Source of the DNA: Kryptolebias marmoratus
Lineage: Eukaryota; Chordata; Actinopteri; Cyprinodontiformes; Rivulidae
Assembly (NCBI RefSeq): GCF_001649575.2
Contig: NC_051437.1
Span: 17,612,866-17,676,865, forward strand
DNA length: 64,000 bases
Direction of reading: 5' to 3'
Part shown: positions 48,590 through 59,221 of the stretch, piece by piece
Layout: every line of letters begins with the position of its first letter
How positions within the stretch are numbered: the stretch's first letter is position 1
Position numbers and translations under genes: made by a program
The notes under the pieces: model-generated
The model's input: only the letters and a program-made list of their open reading frames with translations
What the model was told of the DNA's origin: nothing
Databases searched by the model: none

Positions 48590-49689
48590 GAGCTGGTCAA
48601 CAGGCATTTCCCTAGATGGAAATTGTGTCAAGCGCACATTTTCTTTGTGGAACATTGTTTGTGTTTGTGCTGATATAAGTTTTCTTTCTATTTGTGTTAG
48701 TACTGCGGTTTTTTTTCTTTTTCTTCTGACGTCTGAGGACGCATGTCCGAAAATGTACACCGTACATGCTTGTTTTTCTCTGTTGCTGCAGGTTGCATCT
48801 GTTTTACAAAGCGACCTTTCCAGACCACAGAGGGGCCGGATGTAGCTGTGATACAGAAGTGGGGATGATAACAGACTTTTATCTGAAAAAATCTGTTTCT
48901 GAAAGCAGCAAGTTTCAAATGTTAAGCAAAAAAAAAAAAAAAGTTTATTGGAAAGAGTGTTTTTGGCAAGTGTGCTTTTTTAAAAATGTCATTTTAAAGA
49001 TGTTCTGAATGTTTAGGTACCTGCTAAAACCCACATTCACTCACACAACATGCACATGCACAAACACAGACATGCAAACGCACCAATAACCCATTCATTG
49101 TGGACTGCTGTTTATATAGTAAAGGTTGATCAAAATGATAAAGGCTTTATTCTTCAGGAAGTTGCACAAACTTGTCTTTTTTTCATTTTTTGTTCAAAGA
49201 GCAAGCAATTTATTTATTTATTTTTAATTTACCCCTGACTTCCTACATTTATCTATTTATTTTTTATAATTTAGTCAGCAATCTTTAATAATTTTGCATT
49301 CTTTCCCATAAAGGCTATTGTAGACTCCTAGACTGGTGCACAACAAAACTAAAGAGAACAATAAACAAACATTGCTCAAGTAAATTGATAAGTTATTCAT
49401 CTTCGAGTAAATGCATCGGTTTTGTTTATAAAATCTGTAGCTGATCCTACAGACTCGCCTGTATTCATTTGACCTGCAGTTAAAGGCGTTAGGGTGACAT
49501 CTAGTGGCAAAGATTGGTATAACAACTGATTTACCTTTAATTTTTTTCGCTTTTTTGACTTGCATTTTAATGAATACAAACAGTATATTTAAACAAAATA
49601 TTGTTTGTTTCGCAAACAAAATAGTATAGGTAATTTGAAAAAACAAAACAAGACAAAAAAAAGAAAGAAACAACCCTAAGTGCGTCTTC

Positions 49690-49873
49690 CTCATACGTCA
49701 CCGGCAGCCAGCCAATGAGAGCGCGCGTATCCAGAGCTTAGCCGGTGATGCTGAAGAATGTCGAGCTGTTTGTGTTGGTGGAACCAAAGGGCTTTTCTCT
49801 TTGTAATCATCTTATTTGGCGACGCACAAACACGGAGAACCTCAGTCGGGAGCGGTAATATTCCGGGATGAAT
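49690..49873 (+). promoter_or_regulatory. c1galt1: Candidate promoter and untranslated first exon of c1galt1
   Basis: A GC-richer segment with TACGTCA (about 49694), a CCAAT box (49712-49716) and GCGCGCG. A good donor (AAT followed by GTGAGT at 49874) comes next. The coding exon may be preceded by an acceptor at 50794 (gttgcag), 19 bases before the ATG, though its pyrimidine tract is weak. Together they fit a non-coding first exon. Confidence 0.4.
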
Positions 49874-50813
49874 GTGAGTACCGTTTGAGCTTTTCCCTTC
49901 AGCCTGGAGCAGCTTTGGGCCGATTTCTGGAAATACTTGCAAGCTTTAATTATACAGGGGGGGTCAGACGTATCGTGCTCACCAATGACTGATCCCACAG
50001 CCGAGGTAATGAACACACACAAATGGACTGGTGTTTAAACAGTCTGAACCCATCTGCTGAGGCTGGTTCTGGTGACAAATAAAGACATTTGTTTCCCCCT
50101 CGGCCTCATTTTGCTGTCATGGTGTTTTTGGTTTGTCAGTCCTTGACTAGGGTTACTGAAATGTCCTTTAATTTAATTATTTTAAAGATTTATATCTCAA
50201 ACATTTGTAAATGTGCTTTATGGATTAGGGTGTTAATTTCAGAGCAGCTTATAAACAGTTTTTTTTAAATAACACTGAAATTGGAAAAGTGAGACTTATC
50301 TGATTTATTGTGTACTATTTAAGCTTTATTGAAGTTAATTTAAAAGCAGCCTCTTTCTGAATTAAACAAAATGAGGAGTGTCACAAAACAGGGAGGATAT
50401 CATGTGTTGTAGTTAGAGAACTGCAGTTCTAATGAAGCAAAGCATCAGTTTGAAGTCTAAATACTTAAAATTTAAAAAAAACAATTTGACAATTATCTAT
50501 GATTGCAAGTTTATCTGATAGGATCTGTTGCAACAACAAAAAATGTAAAGTTTATTTTTGGTGTGTGGCTGACCGGGTGTAATGTTCCAAAAGGTTTAGC
50601 AGCATGCCATCAGAAGGCATACAGTACTTTATAGACAGATAAAAACTTGTCTTGCTTGACAAACTTAACTTGATTGCCTGTTCTGATACACTTATTTTTA
50701 AAGAAGGGAAGAGATTTGCATAAAGTTGAAGTTGGGCTGCATATCAAAGTGTGTTTTGGCTCCACGTAGAAATGCTGTAAGTCAGACGTTGCAGCGCTGG
50801 AGAAATCGACGCC

Positions 50814-53800
50814 ATGAAGGGCCCCAGCTCCAGATGTGCCCTCGCTTTGGGCTTTGTGGTGGGGGCCTGCAGCATGTACGTCTTCCTGCACCAGGTGTGG
50901 TTTGAACGAAGCTTCCCCGTCCTGTCAGAGGCCCAGGAAAGGGTCGCGACAAGCGAGGAGAAACCAACAAGCTGGAGGAAGGAGGGAGCTGCACTCATTA
51001 ACCTGATCCACCCTCATCGTGCAGGTACTGCACACTGTTTGATGTGGAGCTCAGCTGTTAGAACCGTTTAGTGTAAATGGTAGTTATATACCTCTGAATT
51101 TTGAGCACAGATTGTCTCGAACCACTATAATCTAAATATCTATTGAAGGTTCATTATTAGCAGAAGCTAAAATATTATTTCATCAAAAAATGTTCAGATG
51201 GGATTCTGAAATAAAAATAGTCAAAGACATAAACTGACACAAACCCAAGAAAAAAGGGAAAGTTATCTGAATCTTTTTTTTGTTACTATGTTGTTTCATA
51301 ACCTGCATTTCATTAGACAGGATAATTTGGTACCTTAGAACATGACAGTAAAATCCTTGTAAATTAATACTAATTTTATTTTCAAACATTATCATTAAAT
51401 GAAATCAGTATTTTAAAATGTATGCCTGTCTTCATGAAGGTGGGTGTGAATGTAATTGCCCTTGTCTGCAAGCTCACTTGTCTGTCTGTTAGCAAGTTAT
51501 CTGTATTAGCCGTTTTCCTCTAGATGAAGACAGCCTGGCGGCAGACATGCTGTACCAGAAGGTGCGTGTTCTCTGTTGGGTGATGACGGGACCATACAAC
51601 CTGCAGAGCAGGACCCGCCATGTCCGGGCCACCTGGAGTCGCCACTGCAACGTCGTAGTGTTCATGAGCTCCGTGGAGGACCCCAGCTTTCCCACCGTGG
51701 GTTTGGGCACGAAAGAGGGCCGCGACCAGCTCTACTGGAAAACCATCCGAGCCTTCCATTATGTCTACGAACACCACGTGGACGACGCAGACTGGTTCCT
51801 GAAAGCTGACGACGACACCTTTGTGGTGGTGGACAACCTGCGTTGGATTCTGTCCGACCACACCCCCGACGAGCCCATCTATTTTGGTAAACGCTTCAAG
51901 CCTTACACCAAACAAGGCTACATGAGTGGAGGCGCGGGCTATGTGCTCAGCAAGGAGGCCCTGAAGAGATTTGTTGAAGGTTTTCGGACCAAGGCTTGCA
52001 CACACACCACCCCTGTTGAAGACCTAGCATTGGGGCAGTGTTTAGAGAAAATGGGCATCCTGGCTGGGGATTCCAGAGATACTTTGCATCGAGAAACTTT
52101 TCACCCGTTTGTGCCAGAGCACCATCTAACCACCAAGTTCTCCAAGAGCTTTTGGTACTGGAGCTATTGCTACTACCCAATTGTTGAGGCAAGTCCTATT
52201 GCATGTTTAATCTGTTTACTGGTAGCAGAGTTCAGTGCTGGGAAGTGAAGCTTCGTCAGTATTTGTTGGTGTAACCCAGGGGTGGGCAATCCTGGTCATC
52301 GAGGGCCACTATCCTGCATGTTTTACTTGTTTCTCTGCTCCAACACCTGATTTGAATCAATGGGTGATTATCAGGCTTCTGCAGAACATGAAGAGGTGAT
52401 TTAACCTCTGAATCAGGTGTGTTGGAGCAGGGAAACAAGTAACACATGCAGGATAGTGGCCCTCAAGGACCAGGATTGGCCACCCCTGGTGTAACCAATT
52501 AGCATGTAAGCCAGTTACAGATAGTTCCTATTAGGCAGACATCCGGTGTGTGGATTAGCCGCAGTAAAGAAGGGCAGAACAGGTTAAGAAGACATTCAGA
52601 TGAGAGGCTGAACCTCAAGGTTCATCTATCATTTGAGTACATTTAACTTTCAAAAGAGAGAATTTTTTTCTTTTTAAATTTGCATAGTGGTTCCTTATTT
52701 CCTAACTGAAATGAGTATTGTTCAATAAATTGACATGATATAGGTAAGAAAGGAAACATAATTATTGCCTGCTAACATGAAAAGCAGGCAATCATGTCTG
52801 TCTGTGTTTGTTTGTCTGCCTGTGAGCAAAATATCTCATGAACAAGTGAACAGATTTTCAGAAAACTAATCACTGGATCTGCATCAACAACTGATGAGTT
52901 TTCAGAGTTGATTCAAGATGGATGCCTCAGCTAATCCACCCTATCAAACACAAAAAATGGCTATAACTCTGTCAGTTTTACAGATACTGAGCTAAAACTT
53001 GGTGTGGTAGTAGCTTGGAGTCATTCTCAACACATACTCAGCAGGCCAACAGATTATGCAAACCTTTGCTGAAAAATTTGGCATTCAAGGCAGCAGGCAA
53101 AATCCATTCCATCATTTCTTTCTGGCAGTTAAAATGAATTTAAAACATGACTCATTATTATATTTAGACAAACTGCAGCAGATAGGAAACATAGCATTTG
53201 GGAATAAAACTTTGGTAGTTTGAGCTTTCCTTGCTTTAGATGCTGTTGTAAACTGCTGGGTACTGTAGGCTCTCTTCAGGAGGTAATATGTGTGATTTGT
53301 GTCTACAAACATCTTCAAAAATATACATCCCACGGAAGAGGTGGGAGAAGTAGAGTCGAGCGTCTCATTACGGCTCCCCTGAAATTAGTTAGAAAGATGA
53401 AAGCACAAGAGACGGGCTACATGAGGATTGGTGCTGTAATTATATTTTGTTGTATTCAGCCCGAAGCATGTCACAGACATTTATTAGGACCTCAGGAACT
53501 TTTGAAAAAGCGGGACACAAAATGTCTCCTTTTGAAGAAGTTAACAGAAAAAATCTAATAATTAAATGAATCCATTCAGATCTGGCACACTCAGATTCTG
53601 TACCTGACCCCTGTAAATGTGGATGACTCCAGCACAGATAATGTCCCGTCAACAAAAAGGAAAATTGGTCAATTTGCTGCTGCTGATGCAACCAGTGTGT
53701 TGTGTTGTGTATTTAAAACGAGCTGGGAGGTGTCACCGATCCGGTCACACACTGCCAGTGTAGAAAACCGGTCTGTGAGAGGTAACAAGAAACCTTTTAT

Positions 53801-55367
53801 CAATCTTCATCAAGTTAAGTCTAAAACTTTTTATGTTATTTCATTTGTATTTAAAGAATTAATCACAAATGTTTTTAAACATTTAAAAATTGTAAGTGTA
53901 AGTACAGCCATTTACCATATATTTTTATTTTTTTTATTTTGTAATCTAATCTTGACATACAGTAGGTGGTGCCTCTGAGCCACGGAGTTCAGTTGTTCCC
54001 CAGGACTGATAATAAAACATAAATGAGTAAAACTGTTGCACCGAACTGTCTGTTATTCATCTTTGATGCTTCACTAGGTCAAAATATGTTCACAAGCTTT
54101 CAAATCTACCTAAACATGCATCATGAAGTAGGTTTCAACAAATGTACTCCTTTATAAGTGATAAATGCAGAAATTTGGTGACATTCATTAAAGGTACTGC
54201 AGCTGCAGACTCTGAAGTAACTTTCCTGTCAGATTTGGTTATTTTGTAGTAAATTTCTGTGTCTTTATAATGGCACAGTTGAAAATACCAAAGATGCCAT
54301 TTGAAAAATATATATATTTTAATACCAAGCTTTTCATTTTAGATGTGTGCAAACTGTCAATTGGCAGGAAAACTCTGAAGGTCCTCCTGGCAGTGGAATG
54401 TTTAATGCTCATCTTCAACTGAGAAATTGCAGCATATTGTAGTAATTTTGGATTTGATGGTAGCAAAACACATCAAAAAAGTTGGGACAGGTCCATGTTT
54501 ACCAGGCCATAAATGTCTGGGAACTGAGGAGACCAGTTGCTGGAGTTTTTGAAGGAAAGGGATGTTGTCTTATTCTTGTCTGATGTAGGATTCAAGCTGT
54601 GCAACAGTCCTGGGTCGTTGCCTGATTTTGTGTTTCGTGATGCTCCAAATGTTTTCAGTTCGTGAGAGATCTGGACTGCAGGCAGGACTCTTTTACTATC
54701 AAACCATCCTGTTGTAATGGATGCAGTCTGTGGTTTAGCATTGTCCCGCTGAAATGTGTAAGACTTTGCCTGAAAAAGACATCTGGATCGGAGTACATGT
54801 TGTTCTAAAACATGTATATACTTTTCTGCATTGATGGCATCTGTCTCGATTTGTAAGAGCCCCTAATGCACCCCCAAACCGAAAGAGAGGCCGGCTTTGA
54901 GGGTTGTAATTTTTTAGAGTAACCAAATAAAGAGGCTTAACACATTTAAATGAAGGTATGTTGTGTCTTTACTGTTTTCTGTGTTTAAAACCTGTGATGT
55001 GTATGTTTTTCCTCTCCAGGGTCCACAGTGCTGCTCTGACCTGGCCGTGTCGTTCCATTATGTTGAAGCAGAGCTGATGTACACACTGGAGTATTACACC
55101 TACCACCTGAGAGCGTACGGCTACGTGCCGCGCTATCAGCCTTCGGCACATCAGAGTCTGAACCTCCCCTCGCTCTCGCAGGCAAATGTGACCGCGGGAA
55201 CTAAAGCAGTTCAGGAGGGGATGATGGGAGGGAATCACACAACTGCTGCTTCTGCTGCTGCTTTTAACATCAGTGGAAACCAAACCAAAGAAGAGACGGG
55301 CAAGAAAGATGACCTGAGCTTTAATTTGTCTGAGAACCGAACTGTGCTCTCACATGAACATAGCTGA
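50814..55367 (+). CDS. c1galt1: Core 1 beta-1,3-galactosyltransferase (T-synthase)
   Basis: Three coding exons: 50814-51024, 51524-52188 and 55020-55367, giving 407 residues (human about 363). It is a type II Golgi protein with an anchor at about residues 9-26 ([16 protein letters not shown]) and a short stem. The glycosyltransferase 31 domain has [34 protein letters not shown], the metal-binding KADDDTF (Asp 166-168), [47 protein letters not shown] and [12 protein letters not shown]. It adds galactose to GalNAc-Ser/Thr to make core 1 O-glycans and needs the chaperone Cosmc. The second intron has a GC donor (GAG followed by GCAAGT), fixed by the conserved YYP-VEGP-CCSDL junction. The tail beyond the conserved domain is long and holds six N-X-S/T sequons. 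Fish may have more than one c1galt1 gene; the copy letter is not assigned. Confidence 0.95.
52189..52190 (+). promoter_or_regulatory. c1galt1: Non-canonical GC splice donor
   Basis: The exon end GAG is followed by GCAAGT, a textbook GC-AG donor, and the intron ends in ctctccag at 55019. No in-frame GT donor nearby preserves the conserved protein across the junction. Confidence 0.85.
52269..52496. mobile_element. Foldback hAT-type MITE with 8-bp target-site duplication
   Basis: The element 52277-52488 is flanked by identical GTGTAACC copies (52269-52276 and 52489-52496). Its termini are CAGGGGTGGGCAATCCTGGT and, in reverse complement, CAGGGGTGGCCAATCCTGGT (19 of 20). Complementarity continues inward so that nearly the whole 212 bp folds into one hairpin. 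The 8-bp duplication and CAGGGG terminus indicate the hAT superfamily. It is inserted in c1galt1 intron 2. Confidence 0.9.
52764..53110 (+). repeat. Dispersed repeat family A, locus 3
   Basis: The most complete single-unit copy. It opens attgcctgctaacatgaaaa, and its first 30 bases contain GCCTGC and GCAGGC, which are complementary. It continues with catctcatgaacaagtg-like and aagatggatgcctcagct, and ends in ggcattcaaggcagcaggca. In c1galt1 intron 2. Confidence 0.75.
54430..54950 (+). mobile_element. Fragment of a widespread teleost DNA-transposon-like repeat
   Basis: Strings such as caaaaaagttgggacagg, ctgggaactgaggagacca, cttgtctgatgtaggattca and ctgaaatgtgtaagac run in the order known from a very abundant fish repeat. 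It is deleted internally and has no open frame. In c1galt1 intron 2, close to the last exon. Confidence 0.6.
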
Positions 55368-55857
55368 TTCACCGCGCTGTTTTCTGTCTGATCTGTATGA
55401 GACTCGACATCAGAAGGACTTGTGGCTCCTCTCTCCGCGCTGACACGTTGATCTGAGCTCTGAAGAAAGGAGTGACTTTTACAGAGAAGCCACCTCGGGT
55501 TGTTAAATGACTGACGATGTCTTTTCTTTTGACAAAACCTGCTTGTTTAGCTCTGAGAATATTTCACACCGTGTTCCTCAGACAGCGCTCCTTGTGGGAG
55601 CAGATGCTAATTGAATTTGGCTCAGTAGCAGCTGCATACAGTCTGGGTATTCTTTTTTTACCCAATATGAATGCTTGATTTGTACTTAATTATAATTCAC
55701 TTCTGTCTTGCAGGAAGCCATTTCACACATTTTATCTTTTTTTCACCATGAAGAAGCTACACAAAGTAAAACTATTAAATATTAAGTTTTTTATGACCTC
55801 TTTTATGATAGTTGATTTTACAGTCACAATTCTGTTCTTCTTTTAGCTCTTTGAAAC

Positions 55858-55863
55858 AATAAA
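55858..55863 (+). terminator. c1galt1: Candidate polyadenylation signal of c1galt1
   Basis: AATAAA about 490 bases after the stop codon, followed by a T-rich then GT-containing stretch. Confidence 0.45.
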
Positions 55864-56233
55864 TGATTTTTAAATGATTGTGATGTCTTTTAAGTATGCG
55901 TCTTGTTTCAAATTGAAATTTTCAGCTGAAGAGTTAATGCATACTTTAAATTCAGAGACACAGGTGTTCAGTAATAAAAAAAACAACTGTGCTGCAGAAA
56001 TTGAACATTTTTAATCATTGATGGACAAAAAAATGATCTAAATTATGTGTAACTGAACTCAACATGTTTTTGTGTTTGAGAATGCTGAAAGAAAATTCAA
56101 GTAAATCTTATTTGTCAAGCCATTTTCAACAAGTCTTACTGTCCATTCTCATCAGCTTTAGAAATGACTCACATAGCGACAGACAGAAGCACCACCATTT
56201 CAATAAGACAAATTACGTATAAAAAAATCACGT

Positions 56234-56239
56234 TTTATT
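56234..56239 (-). terminator. tac3: Candidate polyadenylation signal of tac3
   Basis: AATAAA on the minus strand about 210 bases beyond the tac3 stop codon. The tac3 and c1galt1 ends are only about 370 bases apart, tail to tail. Confidence 0.45.
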
Positions 56240-56449
56240 TTGAACTTTGGACAAAAGGAGTGGATAATAATAAAAATGAAAATGATCACGTGAAATTAGT
56301 CTTTCTTTTCAGATGAAACAGTTACAATCTGTTTGGTTTATGGTGACGTTCAGCTTGCAGGTGTAGAATGTTTTCCTCCAACAGACGGTTTGTGCTCTCT
56401 GTGATTTTCTGATTATGCGGAAACGGGAATGTTGCTTCAGTCTGAGTCT

Positions 56450-57417
56450 TTACAGCCCCTGAAGTAACCTGCAAAAAAGGCAATCAGGCAAGTGTATTAA
56501 CCTTCTTCCAACACAGGTACTCTATGTAAAATTATCCTAAAATACAACTGAAAAGTTCATGCAAACATGTTTTTCGAGTGCAAAACAATCCAAGACATCA
56601 CCTACACTTCTGATAGAATCGTCTTCTTCATCAGACAGAAAGGGTGTTTATTTTTTAAGGACTCACCTCAGTCTGGACCTGTTAAGAAAAATGCCTCTCC
56701 TGTCTGGATACTCTCTCCTCCAGGGTCCATTATCTGTGAGAGCAGATAGACGTTTAGAATTGAAGTCAGATGAATCGTAATTTGACCACTTTAATGACAC
56801 AGAGCCCAGATTTCTGATTATCACAGCTCACCGGAGTCTGAGCTTCTTCTTCCCATAAGACCAACAAATATATCATCCATCTCCCCTGATAAGAAGAAAA
56901 CACATCAAGTTAAATGTTTTATGGAAATCTCAAATAAAGAAAACTGTCGCGTCATGATGGTGTCTTACTTTTTTGCGGTGATTGCACAGCTTCCACATCT
57001 GTAAGACAAGAAAAGTGAGGGGGGAAACAATTAGTCCACATTTTTCTCTTTTGTTTAATATTGCAATTTTAATTTGTTCCCAAAACACGTGAATCAGTTC
57101 AACTGGGCGCGCCCGCCGGTCGGAACTCACCGGCGTTTCTTTTGCCCATCAGCCCCACAAAGCTGTCATAATCCAAGTCAGTATATCTCTTCAGAAGATT
57201 CCGCTTGAGCTCTTCCAAGCTCACAGTCTGCTGCAAACAAGCAATTAAAAAAACAGCTTATTTACAAAGTTTTATGCTTAAAAATCTGGGTTGCTGCGCA
57301 CCGCAAGGTACCTACATCTGAGGATGATCTGTCCGTTCCGGTTTCCTCGCATCTCGAATGGCTGTGCCGAAGTTTCATGATGAGGAACAAGGTCACCAGG
57401 AGCAAGCCTCTTCTCAT
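56450..57417 (-). CDS. tac3: Tachykinin 3 precursor (neurokinin B and neurokinin F)
   Basis: Six small coding exons on the minus strand in continuous phase: 57316-57417, 57131-57230, 56969-56998, 56832-56885, 56667-56733, 56450-56468. The product is 123 residues (human TAC3 121). It starts with a hydrophobic secretion signal (GLLLVTLFLIM). Two amidated tachykinins follow. The first is YTDLDYDSFVGLM, after LLKR and before GKR. The second is EMDDIFVGLM, after KR and before GRR. Both end FVGLM-Gly, so the Gly is the amide donor. This two-peptide layout (NKF plus NKB) is the fish tac3 pattern; mammals keep only NKB. The peptides act on NK3-type receptors in reproductive control of the brain-pituitary axis. 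The C-terminal exons lack a peptide motif, and the last splice is less certain (donor at 56666 or the upstream AACAG followed by GTCC; same phase). TAC3 is also in human 12q13. Confidence 0.93.
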
Positions 57418-57808
57418 TTTCTCAGCAGCACCTTGGTGAAAACGTTTACAGTTGTTCTGTGTTAGGTTCTTTCATTATTAGAAGCAATTATTGTTTTTAC
57501 TAGGGAGAAATGAACCCCCTGCTGCTCGCAAACCGCTGCGTAATTGATGCGTAAAAGCGCATGACCGAAGGTTGACAATTCTATTCTGTTAAACTCAGTC
57601 AGATTACTTTAGGCTTCTCATAATTAAAAAATAGAAATAAAAACATTTCCTTCTATTTTGTGAACCTGTGTACCCACTAACCAAGAGTTTAGGAAAATCT
57701 CAATTTTATTCGAAAAGAAAGAAGACAACTGATAACTAATAAAAACACACATACAGAAAAAAATCATTACATTTTAAAGAATTTAAACGTAGGTTCTATA
57801 TTATTTAC

Positions 57809-57907
57809 CGGTTATATGCCAAGCGAATATTTGGTCAACGAGTCAGCAGCGCGTCCAGGTGTCGGGTGGAGCAGAAATGGATAGGTCCTGCACTCAGATC
57901 CAGTCTA
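57809..57907 (-). other. tac3: Probable untranslated first exon of tac3
   Basis: The minus-strand sequence downstream of a TATA-like box ends with a donor, AACCG followed by GTAAAT. The next exon may begin at an acceptor near 57450 (ctaacacag), shortly before the ATG at 57417. Tachykinin genes usually have a non-coding first exon, so the arrangement fits. The 5' end is estimated from the TATA distance. Confidence 0.45.
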
Positions 57908-57935
57908 GATGAATGAGACGTCCACGCTTTGCGCT

Positions 57936-57943
57936 TTTAAATA
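57936..57943 (-). promoter_or_regulatory. tac3: TATA-like box of tac3
   Basis: TATTTAAA on the minus strand, about 30 bases upstream of the inferred transcription start. A CGTGGACGTC CRE-half-site-like sequence is just downstream. Confidence 0.45.
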
Positions 57944-59221
57944 ATCGCCAGAAACCTGCGTTACGCCAATCAGCAGCTGGAGCGTAGGTGGGCATGCAAG
58001 TCTTATATCACGTCGTTCCAAGGGCTACGTAGATCTCCCATTGATCGTGATATGAAGCTTCTGAGGGCGTTTAACAACCCCCCCACCCCCACCCCCCAAT
58101 CAAACACTCAAACACACCATCAGGACAAAAAAAAGAGAAGAAATTATGGCTTGTTGAACCATCTTCTTGGAAAAGATCAGGCAGTGTTTCTTTTGGTTAA
58201 AAGAAAAAGAAAAGCGTATATACTTTTTTCATAAATTTACCCATTTTTAAAATATAATTGAACATTTATGCTGAAAACTTATGGTACCCTGCTTTAATTG
58301 ACGTAGTTCAGTTCTAAGCACAGTCTTTTAGGTTACTTTTTAAAAGTTTATCCACCAAAATTATGACTGGAGGCTATGACTTTCATTCATTTTGAAGCAA
58401 ATTTGAAAGAAACTTTAGCCAACAGGCATGTTTCCATAACAAGGTTTGGGATGGAGCTGCACATTGGCTGCAACAGTATAACTCACCAAAAAAAAAAATT
58501 AACAAAGGTCTTCAGGATTTCTTTTCAAAGCAGTATCTTGTATTTATTCTTTCATGACAGTGAATTTGTATGTGCAGGTCACCTTAGAACAGATTCACAC
58601 TAGACCCACTTTCTGTTCAAATGCATCAAGACCCCCATTTGTTAAGCATCAAGCTCTTTTGAAATACTGAAGGATTTCCACCCTCCAAATTTTGGATATT
58701 TCTATCAATTTATTCTACAGAATGACAAGAAACTAAACATTAACAGACATAACCTTTCTTTATAATGTCTTGGCTCACCTTGTCATGCTGCACTCGAGAG
58801 CAGATGGAAATTCATTTAACTATTTATTTAGACTGTTTATTACACCTGCTGTATACCTGCTAGTAATACCACACAGCCGGGTTTATTCTTACATGTTTCT
58901 GGTTTTTATTAGCTGTGGGCGAGGAGTGCTTTTAGTTGTCTATGAGCTATTCATGATGTCATATCCTTTTTAAATGAATACAGTGAGTCTAGTGTGGGGG
59001 AGGGTCACAACCCTGCACTTTTACCTTTTGAATCAAACTTTGGATTCTACTCTCTAATACGAACAAACAGAACAAGAAAAGCATGTCAAAACCCCCTTTG
59101 AAAACTCTTTTGTGTATTTGAATGTTCTTGCCTTTCAATCAACAACTGAATACAGATTTAACCACCCTGTTGAAAAGCAGTAGACCCTGGATGGTATGCT
59201 GAGTAAATTATTCAGCTGATC

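Noticed and set aside
53220..53558. 112-codon open frame in c1galt1 intron 2
   Set aside because: No recognisable domain; sits between repeat fragments within a confirmed intron.
56661..56690. Alternative donor AACAG followed by GTCCAG in tac3 exon 5
   Set aside because: The downstream AG followed by GTGAGT is a much stronger donor; both are in the same phase, so the choice changes only a few residues.
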